A stretch of 64,000 nt of DNA from UMGS1766 sp963597355 (GTDB taxonomy: Bacteria > Bacillota > Clostridia > Oscillospirales > Oscillospiraceae): contig CAVBPR010000019.1 of the NCBI GenBank assembly GCA_963597355.1, positions 1 through 64,000 of the forward strand, in the 5' to 3' direction. Positions within the stretch are counted from its first letter, which is position 1; every line of letters starts with the position of its first letter. The notes under the pieces are model-generated. The model was given only the letters and a program-made list of their open reading frames with translations, did no database searches and had not been told where the DNA came from. The translations under genes were made by a program, and so were the position numbers. Shown here one piece after another: positions 40,253 through 50,078 of this stretch.

Positions 40253-42694
40253 ATGGAAAATCAACCGAAACAACGCCCCCGGGACAGCAAGGGCAATCGC
40301 ACCCTGTTCCGGCGCACCATTATCCTGATGTGCGTCTGCGGCCTGCTTATTTTCATCCCCGTGTTCTGGAAATTGTGGGACTGGCAGGTTACCCGCCACG
40401 ACGAAATGCAGGAAAAAGCCGCCACCCAGCAGACCAGCAGCCGTTCCAGCTCCGCCTACCGGGGCTCAATTTACGACACCAACGGCAACACGCTGGCCAC
40501 CAGCACGGCAGCTTACGATGTGATTCTCTCCCCAAAGGCGATTGCAGAAAAGCAGGCGGAGCTGGACAAGAAAAAGGCAGCGGCGGAAAAAGCGAATAAT
40601 GCCAGCAATCCGGCCAGCCAGTATGACCTGAATGTGGAGGATCTGGTGATTCAGGAGATGGTCACCCTGTTCGGCGCAGATGAAGCGGAACTGCGGGAGA
40701 AGTGCCAGAACACCGACAGCCAGTATGTCCGCGTTGCCCAGCAGGTGGACGGAGATACCCTCGCCCAGCTGCGGGCCTTCATGGAGGAATACAGCTTCGG
40801 CAACAGCATCTATCTCCAGCTCAACGCCAAGCGCAGCTACCCCTACTCCACTCTGGCCAGCCAGATCATCGGCTTTACCAACACCGATGGGGGCGCCAAC
40901 GGCCTGGAAAAGACCTTCGACACGGAGCTGACGGGAACGCCCGGTCTGGTGGTGACCTCCAAGAGCTCCACCGGCAAGGATCTGCTGAACTTCTATCAGG
41001 ATCGCTACGAGGCAGAGGACGGCAGCGACCTTTACCTGACCCTGGACACCAACATCCAGACCATGTGCGAAACCAAGCTGGCGGAGGCCATCGAGCGCTA
41101 TGATGTGCTGGAGGGCGGCGTTGCCATTGCCATGCGCTGCAGCGACGGGGCAATTCTGGGCATGGCAAGCTCCCCCAACTATGACCTGAACAACTATTCC
41201 ACCGTAATCAACCAGCGCCTGCTGGACAAGGCAGACACCCTGACCCAGCAGTATGTGGCGGCAGGGGAGGACGAAACCACCGCCCGCCAGAAGGCGATGA
41301 GCGAGCTGGTTTTGACCCAGTGGCGAAACAAGGCAGTGAACGACACCTACGAACCCGGCTCCACCATTAAGGCGCTGGTGATGGCGGCGGCGCTGGAGGA
41401 AGGGGTTACCACTACCAGCGACACCTTTAACTGCACCGGCGCTGTGGAAGTGGCAGACTATAACATCCGCTGCTCCGCCCGCTATGGTCATGGCGTTCAG
41501 GACCTGGCGCTTGCGGTGGGTCATTCCTGCAACGTGGCCTTTATCGAACTGGGCCAGCGGCTGGGAACCGACAAATTCTATCAATATATGCAGGCCTTCG
41601 GCATTCTGGATGAAAAGGGCGAGGGCACAAAAACCGGCATCGATCTGCCCGGTGAGAGCACCAGTCTGTTCTGGGAAAAGGACGAGTTCAACATCGCCAA
41701 CCTGGCCACCGCTTCCTTCGGTCAGCGGTTTAATGTGACTCCGATTCAGCTGCTGACGGCATTCAACACGGTGATCAACGGCGGCTACTACTACAAGCCC
41801 TATGTGGTTTCCAGCGTGAAGGACTCCAACGGAAACGTAACCTATTCCGCCGATACCACCGCCCTGCGGCAGGTGGTGTCCGAGAGCACCTCCGAAACCT
41901 GCCGGGAACTGCTGGAGGGCGTGGTGGCAAACGGCCTGACCGGCAAAAATGCCTATCGGGCAGGCTACCGCATCGGCGGAAAGACCGGCACCTCCCAGAC
42001 CCTGAAGGATGTGGACGGCGACGGGGCAAACGAGCACATTGTCTCCTTTGTGGGATTTGCTCCGGCGGATGACCCGCAAATTATCGTGCTGGTTATGCTG
42101 GACAGCCCGAAAAACGTGTCCGGGGACGAAGAGAACCCGGTTGCGGCGGACGGCACCTCCATCGGCGGCGGCGTAATGGCAGCACCGGTGGCCAGCGACC
42201 TGATCGTGGACATTCTGGACTATATGAACTACGGCAAACAGTACACCGCCGAGGAGATCGAGGGGGCCGACACGCTGGTGCCCTACATGGACGACTATAA
42301 CGTCAAGCAGGCCAGAGCGGTGGCAGAGGAATTCGGATTCACCCTGCGGGTGGTGGGAGACGACAGCGACGACGCTGCCGTCACTGCCCAGACTCCGGCA
42401 GGCGGAAGTTACATCCCGGAGGGGAACGAGATTGTGGTTTACACCGGCGATTCCACACCCCCGGAGAGCGTTACCGTGCCGAATCTGGAGGGCATGACGC
42501 CGGATCAGGTTATGGCGGCGCTGAAGGAAGCGGGGCTGTATATGAAGGCCACCGGCACTTCAAAGTACTACACCTCCAGCACCCTGGCCAGCAGCCAGAG
42601 CGCGGAAGCGGGAACGGAGGTCGCCCCCGGTACGGTGGTGACCGTCACCTTTACCGACACGACCGGAGGAACGGATCCGGACATTGTCAACTAA
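40253..42694 (+). CDS. ftsI: class B penicillin-binding protein with PASTA domain (FtsI/SpoVD-like)
   Basis: 813 residues from ATG 40253, with GAGAAAGG upstream. It has a cytoplasmic tail, a membrane helix (~20-45), a dimerisation domain starting RGSIYDTNGNTLAT, and a transpeptidase domain with SxxK (PGSTIKALV), SxN (GHSCNV) and KTG (GGKTGTSQT). The C-terminal PASTA domains (VPYMDDYNVKQARAV, then VPNLEGMTPDQVMAAL) point to FtsI/SpoVD of Firmicutes. It cross-links septal or spore-cortex peptidoglycan with the FtsW-type polymerase encoded downstream. Confidence 0.95.
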   Translation: MENQPKQRPRDSKGNRTLFRRTIILMCVCGLLIFIPVFWKLWDWQVTRHDEMQEKAATQQTSSRSSSAYRGSIYDTNGNTLATSTAAYDVILSPKAIAEKQAELDKKKAAAEKANNASNPASQYDLNVEDLVIQEMVTLFGADEAELREKCQNTDSQYVRVAQQVDGDTLAQLRAFMEEYSFGNSIYLQLNAKRSYPYSTLASQIIGFTNTDGGANGLEKTFDTELTGTPGLVVTSKSSTGKDLLNFYQDRYEAEDGSDLYLTLDTNIQTMCETKLAEAIERYDVLEGGVAIAMRCSDGAILGMASSPNYDLNNYSTVINQRLLDKADTLTQQYVAAGEDETTARQKAMSELVLTQWRNKAVNDTYEPGSTIKALVMAAALEEGVTTTSDTFNCTGAVEVADYNIRCSARYGHGVQDLALAVGHSCNVAFIELGQRLGTDKFYQYMQAFGILDEKGEGTKTGIDLPGESTSLFWEKDEFNIANLATASFGQRFNVTPIQLLTAFNTVINGGYYYKPYVVSSVKDSNGNVTYSADTTALRQVVSESTSETCRELLEGVVANGLTGKNAYRAGYRIGGKTGTSQTLKDVDGDGANEHIVSFVGFAPADDPQIIVLVMLDSPKNVSGDEENPVAADGTSIGGGVMAAPVASDLIVDILDYMNYGKQYTAEEIEGADTLVPYMDDYNVKQARAVAEEFGFTLRVVGDDSDDAAVTAQTPAGGSYIPEGNEIVVYTGDSTPPESVTVPNLEGMTPDQVMAALKEAGLYMKATGTSKYYTSSTLASSQSAEAGTEVAPGTVVTVTFTDTTGGTDPDIVN

Positions 42695-42717
42695 ATGAGA
42701 GAGAGGAAACAGAAGAA

Positions 42718-43707
42718 ATGCTTCAGGTTATCGTTAGCTTTGTAACCGCCTTCGCAGTTACCATTGTGGTGGGCCGGTTTTTGATTCCCTGGCTTCATGC
42801 GCTGAAGGCAGGACAGACCATCAAGGAGATTGGCCCGAAATGGCACATGGCCAAGCAGGGCACGCCCACCATGGGTGGCATTATGTTCATTGTCGGAATT
42901 CTGGTGGCCATTCTGGTGGCGGGCTGGAGCGGTTATCAGCAGGGGGATTTCAGCGCCCTGATCGTGTTCGCCTTCGCACTGGTGTTCGGCGTGATCGGCT
43001 TTATTGACGACTTCTGCAAGGTCAAGTTCCACAAAAATGAGGGACTGACCGCCCGGCAGAAATTTCTGCTGCAGCTGATTGCCGCCATTCTGTTTGTTAT
43101 CATTCTCCGCTACACCGGTCATATCACCAACGACCTGTATATTCCCTTTGTCAACGTGACCTTCCGGGTGCCCTGGGGCGTTTACTTTGTTCTGGCGGCC
43201 TTCATTATTGTGGGGTGCGTCAACTCGGTGAACCTGACCGACGGCGTTGACGGCCTTGCCACCGGCGTGACCATGCCGGTCGCCCTGTTTTTCACCGCCA
43301 CAGCCCTGACCTGGGGCATGAGCGGAATCGGGGTGCTGAGCAGCGCCACCTTCGGCGGCCTGTGCGCCTTCCTGGTTTATAACTTCCACCCGGCAAAGGT
43401 GTTTATGGGGGACACCGGATCGCTGTTTTTAGGGGGCATGGTGTGCGGCCTGGCCTTTGCGCTGGATGTGCCGCTGGTGCTGATTCTGGTGGGCCTGATT
43501 TATATCTGCGAGACCCTCAGCGACATCATTCAGGTCACCTACTTCAAGCTGACCCACGGCAAGCGGATTTTCCGTATGGCACCTCTGCACCATCACTTTG
43601 AGATGGGCGGCTGGAGCGAAGAAAAGCTGTTCTGTGTGTTCACCGGCATCACTCTGGTGTGCTGTCTGCTGGCCTATTGGGGCGTTATGGATCGGTTTGT
43701 GATCTAA
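42718..43707 (+). CDS. mraY: phospho-N-acetylmuramoyl-pentapeptide transferase
   Basis: 329 residues with ten membrane helices. The catalytic stretches are KQGTPTMGGIMF, FIDDFCKV (Asp pair), VNLTDGVDGLATG and MAPLHHHFEMGGW (HHH). MraY makes lipid I on the inner leaflet of the membrane. AGAGGAAACAGAAGAA lies before the ATG. Normal size, with the neighbours of the wall cluster on both sides. Confidence 0.97.
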   Translation: MLQVIVSFVTAFAVTIVVGRFLIPWLHALKAGQTIKEIGPKWHMAKQGTPTMGGIMFIVGILVAILVAGWSGYQQGDFSALIVFAFALVFGVIGFIDDFCKVKFHKNEGLTARQKFLLQLIAAILFVIILRYTGHITNDLYIPFVNVTFRVPWGVYFVLAAFIIVGCVNSVNLTDGVDGLATGVTMPVALFFTATALTWGMSGIGVLSSATFGGLCAFLVYNFHPAKVFMGDTGSLFLGGMVCGLAFALDVPLVLILVGLIYICETLSDIIQVTYFKLTHGKRIFRMAPLHHHFEMGGWSEEKLFCVFTGITLVCCLLAYWGVMDRFVI

Positions 43708-43771
43708 TTGAATTCATCTCCGCGAGGAAAATAAACATGCAAGCAAGATTATCAGAAAGGGGGTATGCATC

Positions 43772-45004
43772 ATGAGACGCACCGCAAAGCGGGATCTGAC
43801 CCGCCAGCAGCAGCTGGCCCGGGGACCCATTGACCTGCCGTTTTTTGCCCTGACCCTGTTGCTGATGGGAATTGGTCTGGTGATGCTGCTCTCTGCATCC
43901 TCTTATAATGCCTCGGTGGAGGCGGCCTCCCATTATGATGCCCTTTACTACTTCAAGCGGCAGGCGGTGTTTGCCGTGGTGGGCGTGGTGGTCATGTTCC
44001 TGATTTCCAAGCTGGACTACCAGTGGTTTCGGGGCTTTGCCCCTCTGGTGCTGGGAGTTGCCATTCTGCTTCTGGTGGCGGTGCTGATCCCCCACGTGGG
44101 CATCACCCACAACAAGGCCACCCGCTGGCTGAAGATCGGCGTGGAGTTCCAGCCGTCGGAAATCGCCAAAATTGGCGCGGTGTTGTTTTTTGCCGCAAAA
44201 TACAGCAAGCGCCCCCAAAAACAGCTGACCAAGCTGGATCTCCAGCGCCGCAACACCCGGCATCATAAGCTGCGGGCGCAGCTGAACTACTTCTACCACT
44301 GGTCGGATCTGGACGAGCTGATTCCGGACATTGTGATTCTGGGCATCATCTGCGTGCTGCTCATGCGGGAGCCTCACCTGTCGGCCATGATTCTGGTGGC
44401 GGTGGCAACGGCGGCAGTGCTGTTTGCCGCAGGGGTGAAGATTTTCTGGTTCATTCTCGGCTCCGGGGTAGGCGCCTTCGGAGTGTGGTTCATTCTGGTG
44501 GTTGTAGGTTACAACGGCAAGCGCATTGCCGCCTGGAAAGATCCCTGGGCGGACTCCGGCGACACCGGATACCAGATTGTCCAGTCCATCTATGCCATTG
44601 CCTCCGGCGGACTGAACGGCCTCGGTCTGGGACAGGGGCGGCAAAAATACGGATACCTGCCGGAGGAGCAGAACGACTACATTTTCTCCATCATCTGCGA
44701 GGAACTGGGGTTCATCGGGGCGGCGATTATCATCGTTCTGTTCATTCTTCTGATCATTCGGGGCTACTGGCTGGCCATTCATGCCCGGGATCGGTTCGGC
44801 GCCCTGCTGATTGTGGGCGTGACCACCCTGTTGGCGGTGCAGGTGTTTTTGAACATTGCCGTGGTCACCAACCTGATTCCTTCCACCGGTATTTCCCTGC
44901 CCTTCTTCAGCTATGGCGGCACGGCGCTGTTGATTCAGTGCGCTGAGATGGGCCTGATACTATCCGTGTCCCGGCAGATCCCTGCGCCGGCGCAGGGAGA
45001 ATGA
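43772..45004 (+). CDS. ftsW: SEDS-family peptidoglycan polymerase (FtsW/SpoVE-like)
   Basis: 410 residues, about ten membrane helices. VEFQPSEIAKIGAVLFFA and the C-terminal NLIPSTGISLPFFSYGG are SEDS signatures. DPWADSGDTGYQIVQS contains the catalytic Asp region. It polymerises glycan strands with the class B penicillin-binding protein. In the place of murD and ftsW of other Firmicutes only this gene remains. AAAGGGGG precedes the start. Confidence 0.93.
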   Translation: MRRTAKRDLTRQQQLARGPIDLPFFALTLLLMGIGLVMLLSASSYNASVEAASHYDALYYFKRQAVFAVVGVVVMFLISKLDYQWFRGFAPLVLGVAILLLVAVLIPHVGITHNKATRWLKIGVEFQPSEIAKIGAVLFFAAKYSKRPQKQLTKLDLQRRNTRHHKLRAQLNYFYHWSDLDELIPDIVILGIICVLLMREPHLSAMILVAVATAAVLFAAGVKIFWFILGSGVGAFGVWFILVVVGYNGKRIAAWKDPWADSGDTGYQIVQSIYAIASGGLNGLGLGQGRQKYGYLPEEQNDYIFSIICEELGFIGAAIIIVLFILLIIRGYWLAIHARDRFGALLIVGVTTLLAVQVFLNIAVVTNLIPSTGISLPFFSYGGTALLIQCAEMGLILSVSRQIPAPAQGE

Positions 45005-45050
45005 TGCCAAATCCGCCGGCGAGAGAAAGCAAAAAAAGGAGACAGTTCTT

Positions 45051-46181
45051 ATGCCAGTGAAAGTGCTCTTTACCTGCGGCGGAACCGCAGGCCATATCAA
45101 TCCCGCAGTGGCGCTGGCGGGTATGTTCTGCCAGCGCATGGACGCCGAAATCCTCTTCGTAGGAGCAGACGGGGGAATGGAAACCCGCCTGGTGCCCAAG
45201 GAGGGCTATGCCCTCAAAACGGTTACCATCACCAGCTTCTACCGTTCCTTCAGCGGAGCGGCCATCAAGCATAATCTGACCACAATGCGGAACCTGAGCC
45301 GTTCCAAGGCACAGGCCAGGGCGATTCTGGACGAGTTTCAGCCGGATCTGGTGGTCGGTACCGGCGGCTACGCCTCTTATCCCGTGGTGCGGGAGGCGGC
45401 GCGGCGGGGAATTCCGACGGCAGTCCACGAGTCCAACGCAGAGCCGGGCCTGACCACCAAAATGCTGGCAAAGTATGTGGATCGGGTGATGGTGGGCTTT
45501 GAAGAAAGCCGCAAACATTACCCCCATCCCGAGCGGGTGGAGATCACCGGCACGCCGGTGCGGGGAGAGTTTTTCCAGCACACCCGTACCCAGGCCCGGG
45601 AGGAGCTGGGCTTTACCGACGACAAGCCGGTGGTTGTGACCAGCTGGGGCTCTCTGGGGGCTCAGGTGATGAACGACCACATGGTGGACTTCATCGCCCG
45701 GGAATGCCGGGAGGGAACCCCCTTCCACCATGTTTACGGCGTAGGCACCCGTTATTATCAGCGGGTGACGGAAGCGCTGAAGAACAAGGGAATCGATCTG
45801 GCAGACTATCCCATGGTGGATCTGCGGGAGTATATTTACAACATGCCGGTGGTGATGGCGGCGGCGGATGTTCTGCTCAGCCGGGCAGGCGCCTCCACCA
45901 TTTCCGAGCTGACGGCAATTGCAAAGCCTTCGATTCTGGTTCCCTCCCCCAACGTTACCGCCAACCATCAGGAGAAAAACGCCCGGGTGCTCAGCGACCG
46001 GGGTGCGGCAGTGCTGATGCTGGAAGGCCAGTCCAGCGGGGACAAGCTCTATGAAACGGTGCAGTCCATGCTGGCGGACGAGGCCGGTCTGGCAAAGATG
46101 CGCAAGGCGCTGGAGGAAATGGCGATTGGGGACGCAAACGAGCGGATTTATCAGGTGCTCTGCTCGATTATGAAGAAATAA
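45051..46181 (+). CDS. murG: UDP-GlcNAc:lipid I N-acetylglucosaminyltransferase
   Basis: 376 residues. The N-terminal TCGGTAGHINPAVALA and GTGGYASYPVVREAARRGI are MurG signatures. The C-terminal nucleotide-sugar site has RAGASTISELTAIAKP and NHQEKNA. It forms lipid II at the inner membrane face. AAAGGAG lies upstream of the ATG. It is followed 19 nt later by ftsQ. Confidence 0.97.
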   Translation: MPVKVLFTCGGTAGHINPAVALAGMFCQRMDAEILFVGADGGMETRLVPKEGYALKTVTITSFYRSFSGAAIKHNLTTMRNLSRSKAQARAILDEFQPDLVVGTGGYASYPVVREAARRGIPTAVHESNAEPGLTTKMLAKYVDRVMVGFEESRKHYPHPERVEITGTPVRGEFFQHTRTQAREELGFTDDKPVVVTSWGSLGAQVMNDHMVDFIARECREGTPFHHVYGVGTRYYQRVTEALKNKGIDLADYPMVDLREYIYNMPVVMAAADVLLSRAGASTISELTAIAKPSILVPSPNVTANHQEKNARVLSDRGAAVLMLEGQSSGDKLYETVQSMLADEAGLAKMRKALEEMAIGDANERIYQVLCSIMKK

Positions 46182-46200
46182 CACAAAGGAGAACAAACCT

Positions 46201-46986
46201 ATGGCACATCACCAGAGAAAGCACCATCGCAGGCATCACCGCCTTCGGTTTACCCGACTGTACGGTGTGCTGTGCACGCTGCTGATTCTGGCCGCTGTTG
46301 TGGCCGGCTGCATCATCTTTTTTAAGGTGGACACGGTTGAGGTAGAGGGCAATAGCCGCTATACCCAGCAGGAAATTCTCGATGTGGCGGGAATTCAGTC
46401 GGGAGAGAACATGTTTCTGTTCAATAAGTTCGACTCCATCAATGGGCTGCTTACCAAGCTCAGCTATGTGGACACGGTGACCATTCGCCGCAGTCTGCCC
46501 TCCACGGTGCGGATCATCGTGACCGAGTGCGATGCGGCGGCGGCGGTGAAGGACGAGGAGCGGAGCTGCTGGTGGCTGGTGAACGACTCCGGCAAAATTC
46601 TGGAGCGCACCACCGACACCCCCACCGTTCCGGAAGTGACGGGACTGGCGCCGGTAGACCCCACCGTGGGTCAGGCCATGGCGGTGGCAGAGGAACAGCG
46701 GCTGCAGCTCAGCGCCATGACGGAGCTGCTGACCAGCCTGACCAAGCGGGATCTGCTGGACAATGCGAACAGCTTTGACCTCAGCTCCGGCAGCGTTGCG
46801 GTGCTGCAGTACGGCGGCCGCCTTGCAGTGCGGATGAAGCTGTCCTCGGATTTCGACTATGAAGTGCGGATGCTGGGCGAGGTTATGACGGATTATGTGG
46901 AGGCGAAGTGGGAGGACACCGACACCGGGACGCTGGACTTCACCCTCAGTGACGGACAACCGCACCTAATCAAAAATGCCACATAA
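46201..46986 (+). CDS. ftsQ: cell division protein FtsQ/DivIB
   Basis: 261 residues. A very basic His/Arg-rich N-terminus is followed by one membrane helix (LYGVLCTLLILAAVVAGCIIF) and a POTRA domain (VDTVEVEGNSRYTQQEILDVAG) plus a β-domain outside. It partners FtsL and DivIC in the divisome. Its place before ftsZ is normal, but ftsA is absent. AAAGGAG lies upstream. Confidence 0.92.
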   Translation: MAHHQRKHHRRHHRLRFTRLYGVLCTLLILAAVVAGCIIFFKVDTVEVEGNSRYTQQEILDVAGIQSGENMFLFNKFDSINGLLTKLSYVDTVTIRRSLPSTVRIIVTECDAAAAVKDEERSCWWLVNDSGKILERTTDTPTVPEVTGLAPVDPTVGQAMAVAEEQRLQLSAMTELLTSLTKRDLLDNANSFDLSSGSVAVLQYGGRLAVRMKLSSDFDYEVRMLGEVMTDYVEAKWEDTDTGTLDFTLSDGQPHLIKNAT

Positions 46987-47022
46987 TTTAATAGAAAAAG
47001 GCGAATTTCCTGCTTCCGGCAC

Positions 47023-47051
47023 TTGACCCGAACCGGATTAGCGTTTAAAAT
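47023..47051 (+). promoter_or_regulatory. candidate promoter of ftsZ
   Basis: TTGACC (47023-47028) and TAAAAT (47046-47051) with a 17-bp spacer in the 130-bp ftsQ/ftsZ gap. It would allow ftsZ to be expressed apart from the wall genes. Confidence 0.65.
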
Positions 47052-47116
47052 AGTAAGGTATATATGGAGTAGTATCTAATCAACCACGTAAATGATAATA
47101 TACAGGAGGAATGGTT

Positions 47117-48178
47117 ATGGCTTTTGGAGTCGAACCGATGGCAGATACCGTCGTCAATCTGAAAGTGATTGGTGTCGGCGGAGCTGGTAATAACGTTGTC
47201 AATCGTATGGTGCGCGCTGGTACGACCGGCGTGGACTTTATCGCTGTGAATACAGATAAGCAGGCTCTGGCTCAGTCCGCAGCTACTTATAAGATTCAGA
47301 TCGGTGAGAAGCTCACCCACGGTCAGGGTGCAGGCGCAAATCCTGAAATTGGCCGCAAGTCCGCTGAGGAGAACCGCAGCGCGATCGCCAAGGCACTGGA
47401 AGACACCGACATGGTGTTCATCACCTGCGGCATGGGCGGTGGCACCGGCACCGGCGGCAGCCCCATTGTGGCAGATGTTGCCCGTGAGCAGGGCGTGCTG
47501 ACCGTTGGCGTTGTCACGAAGCCCTTCGGCTTTGAGGGTGCTCGCCGTATGCGTCAGGCCGAGGCCGGCATCGAGGAGCTGCGCAAGAAGGTAGACTCCC
47601 TGGTGATTATCCCCAACGAGCGGCTGAAGATGGCAACCGATCAGAAGATCACCTTTGCAAACGCCTTCCAGATTGCCGACGACGTTCTGCAGAAGGCAGT
47701 GGAGTCCATCTCCGAGCTGATCAAGAACACCGGCTTCATCAACCTGGACTTTGCTGACGTCACCTCCGTTATGAAGGACGCCGGTCTGGCTCACATGGGC
47801 GTTGGCCGTGCCGCCGGAAAGAACAAGGCCGAGGAAGCTGCCCGTCTGGCCATCTCCTCCCCGCTGCTGGAGACCAGCATCGACGGCGCACGGGGCGTTC
47901 TGGTCAGCGTTACCGGTTCTATGGACATCAGCCTGGATGAAGTGGAAATCGCTGCCGGTCTGGTGCAGCAGGCTGCCAACCCCGACGCCAACATCATCTT
48001 CGGTGCTTCCTTCGATCCGGACATGGAGGACGAAATCCGCGTGACCGTTATCGCCACCGGTTTTGATGAGCCTGCTCAGGCCGAAGCTGCCCCGGCAGAG
48101 AAGCCTGCCGCTGAGGAGGCAAAGCCCGCCGCAAAGAGAGATCCCATCGACGATATTCTGGAGATCTTCAACCGATAA
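47117..48178 (+). CDS. ftsZ: cell division GTPase FtsZ
   Basis: 353 residues from ATG 47117, six nt after AGGAGGA; ATG 47111 lies too close. The tubulin G-box is MGGGTGTGGSPIVADVA, with the T3 loop VGGAGNNVVNRM and the synergy loop NLDFADVTSVM. The C-terminus has a linker and the terminal binding peptide DDILEIFNR. FtsZ forms the division ring. Followed by a terminator. Confidence 0.97.
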   Translation: MAFGVEPMADTVVNLKVIGVGGAGNNVVNRMVRAGTTGVDFIAVNTDKQALAQSAATYKIQIGEKLTHGQGAGANPEIGRKSAEENRSAIAKALEDTDMVFITCGMGGGTGTGGSPIVADVAREQGVLTVGVVTKPFGFEGARRMRQAEAGIEELRKKVDSLVIIPNERLKMATDQKITFANAFQIADDVLQKAVESISELIKNTGFINLDFADVTSVMKDAGLAHMGVGRAAGKNKAEEAARLAISSPLLETSIDGARGVLVSVTGSMDISLDEVEIAAGLVQQAANPDANIIFGASFDPDMEDEIRVTVIATGFDEPAQAEAAPAEKPAAEEAKPAAKRDPIDDILEIFNR

Positions 48179-48195
48179 TTTGATATCAAAATAAG

Positions 48196-48232
48196 AACAG
48201 GGGATGCCACGCTGTGGCGTCCCCTGTTTGTG
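48196..48232 (+). terminator. terminator after ftsZ
   Basis: AACAGGGGATGCCAC and GTGGCGTCCCCTGTT form a near-perfect stem with loop GCT, followed by TTGTG. It ends the division cluster 18 nt after the ftsZ stop. Confidence 0.85.
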
Positions 48233-48249
48233 TAAAAAGGAGCGTTATT

Positions 48250-49110
48250 ATGCCGCAAAGAATCACCGGCCACACCGAACTGATCGGTCTGCTGGCCACC
48301 CCCATTCGCCACAGCAAGTCCCCGATGATGCACAACACCGCCTTTGAGGCATTGGGGCTGGACTACGCCTATCTGGCCTTCGACATTCAGCCGGAACAGC
48401 TGGAGGACTGCGTGAAGGGCTTAAAGGCACTGGGTGCCAAGGGCTGGAACGTGTCCATGCCCTATAAGAACAGCATTATCCCCCTGCTGGATGAAGTCAG
48501 TCAGGCCAGCCGCCTGTGCGGCAGCGTCAACACCGTGATCAACCGGGACGGCAAGCTCTACGGCACCGTCACCGACGGCACCGGCTATATGATGAGCTTA
48601 AAGGACCGGGGCTTTGACATCATCGGCAAGAAGATCACCGTCCTCGGCTGCGGCGGCGCGGCCACTGCCATCTGCATTCAGGCGGCGCTGGACGGAGTGA
48701 AGGAAATCAGCATCTTCAACGCCGGGGATTCCTTCTTCCCCCGGGCGGAGGAGAACGCAAAGAAGATTCGGGAGAACACCGACTGCATTGCCAACGCCTA
48801 TCCTCTGGAGGATACCCAGCGGCTGCGGGAGGAGATTGCTTCCAGCGTGCTTCTGGCCAATGCCACCAATGTGGGCATGGGGAAGCTGGAGGGCATCAGC
48901 CTGATTACAGATAAGACCATGCTCCGGCCGGAGCTGATCTGCACCGACGTGATCTACACGCCGGAGGAGACCGCCTTCCTGAAGCTGGCACGGGAGGTCG
49001 GCTGCCCCACCATGAACGGAAACGGCATGGTGCTCTATCAGGGAGCGGAGGCATTCCGGCTCTGGACCGGCCATGACATGCCCATCGACGCGGTAAAGGC
49101 GGTTCTTTGA
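48250..49110 (+). CDS. aroE: shikimate dehydrogenase (AroE/YdiB-type)
   Basis: 286 residues from ATG 48250, eight nt after AAAAAGGAG. Substrate-binding SKSPMMHN and NVSMPYKN (catalytic Lys) come first, then the NADP-binding LGCGGAATAICIQAAL. The C-terminal NGNGMVLYQGAEAF is conserved. It reduces 3-dehydroshikimate, a step to aromatic amino acids; some members act on quinate. The lysozyme gene starts in or just beyond its stop. Confidence 0.92.
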   Translation: MPQRITGHTELIGLLATPIRHSKSPMMHNTAFEALGLDYAYLAFDIQPEQLEDCVKGLKALGAKGWNVSMPYKNSIIPLLDEVSQASRLCGSVNTVINRDGKLYGTVTDGTGYMMSLKDRGFDIIGKKITVLGCGGAATAICIQAALDGVKEISIFNAGDSFFPRAEENAKKIRENTDCIANAYPLEDTQRLREEIASSVLLANATNVGMGKLEGISLITDKTMLRPELICTDVIYTPEETAFLKLAREVGCPTMNGNGMVLYQGAEAFRLWTGHDMPIDAVKAVL

Positions 49111-49955
49111 GGGTGAGCAGACGATGGATTGCCCTTCTCCTGTGCGGGGCGATGGCGTTCAGCCTGTCCGGCTGCAGTTTCAGCCGTGTGACAAATAAAC
49201 TGAAGCAGCTAACCCATGAAACGGTTCAGGTGGGCGGACAGACGGTTATCGTGGACGACACGCTGGAGCGAAGCGGTTTTTCCGCAGAGGACTTTTCCAC
49301 CGATCCGGACACGGGACGGATCACCTGCCTCAGCCGGGTGGCGCTGACGGGGATTGATGTGTCCTCCCATCAGGGGGAGATCGACTGGACGGCGGTGGCA
49401 GGTGACGGCATTCAGTTTGCCATGCTCCGCCTGGGCAACCGGGGTTACAGTCAGGGCGCCCTGAACACGGATTCCCGCTTTGAGGAGAACTATGCCGCCG
49501 CGGTGGAAAACGGCCTTCAGGTGGGAGCCTATTTCTTCTCTCAGGCCATTTCGGCGGAAGAGGCAGAGGAAGAGGCGCAATATGCGCTGGACATTCTGAA
49601 CGGACGGGAAATGAACCTGCCGGTGGTGTTCGACTGGGAGACCATTACGGAGGAAGCGGCCCGCACCGACGATCTGGACACGGAAACGGTCACCGCCTGT
49701 GCGCTGGCGTTTTGCAAGCGCATTCAGGAGGGCGGCTACTCCACCGCCGTTTATTTCAATGCCATGCTGGGTTATCTCCAATATGACTACGCTCAGCTCA
49801 GCCAGCTGGACTCCTGGTATGCCCAGTACGACGAGAGCTGGCCCACCTTTGCCTATGCCTTCGACCTGTGGCAATACAGCAAGACCGGCAGTGTGGCAGG
49901 GATCGGCGGAAACGTGGACATGGACCTTTATTTCCTGCCAACGACGGAAAACTGA
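49107..49955 (+). CDS. GH25 lysozyme-like lipoprotein
   Basis: 282 residues. The lipobox LSGC at about residue 22-25 follows a hydrophobic stretch, so the protein is anchored to the outer face of the membrane. A GH25 fold follows: GIDVSSHQGEIDWTAVA and FDWETI, with the paired acidic residues at the active site. The family cleaves the NAM-NAG bond of peptidoglycan. Start TTG 49107 overlaps aroE's stop; GTG 49113 is possible (AAAGGCGG is 4 or 10 nt upstream). A terminator follows at 50018. Confidence 0.85.
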   Translation: MRVSRRWIALLLCGAMAFSLSGCSFSRVTNKLKQLTHETVQVGGQTVIVDDTLERSGFSAEDFSTDPDTGRITCLSRVALTGIDVSSHQGEIDWTAVAGDGIQFAMLRLGNRGYSQGALNTDSRFEENYAAAVENGLQVGAYFFSQAISAEEAEEEAQYALDILNGREMNLPVVFDWETITEEAARTDDLDTETVTACALAFCKRIQEGGYSTAVYFNAMLGYLQYDYAQLSQLDSWYAQYDESWPTFAYAFDLWQYSKTGSVAGIGGNVDMDLYFLPTTEN

Positions 49956-50017
49956 AACTCTGCATGGAGAGGAAGAAAGGTTTTCTAATATGGTTTCCGC
50001 CTTTGTGAAAAAATAAA

Positions 50018-50062
50018 AAACCCCCGACAGCTGCGGAATGAATTGCAGCTGCCGGGGGTTTG
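50018..50062. terminator. bidirectional terminator between convergent operons
   Basis: AAACCCCCGACAGCTGC and GCAGCTGCCGGGGGTTT form a long stem with one mismatch. A-runs on the left and T-runs on the right serve both the lysozyme gene and the minus-strand ROK gene. Confidence 0.88.
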
Positions 50063-50078
50063 TCGTGTATCCATTTGT

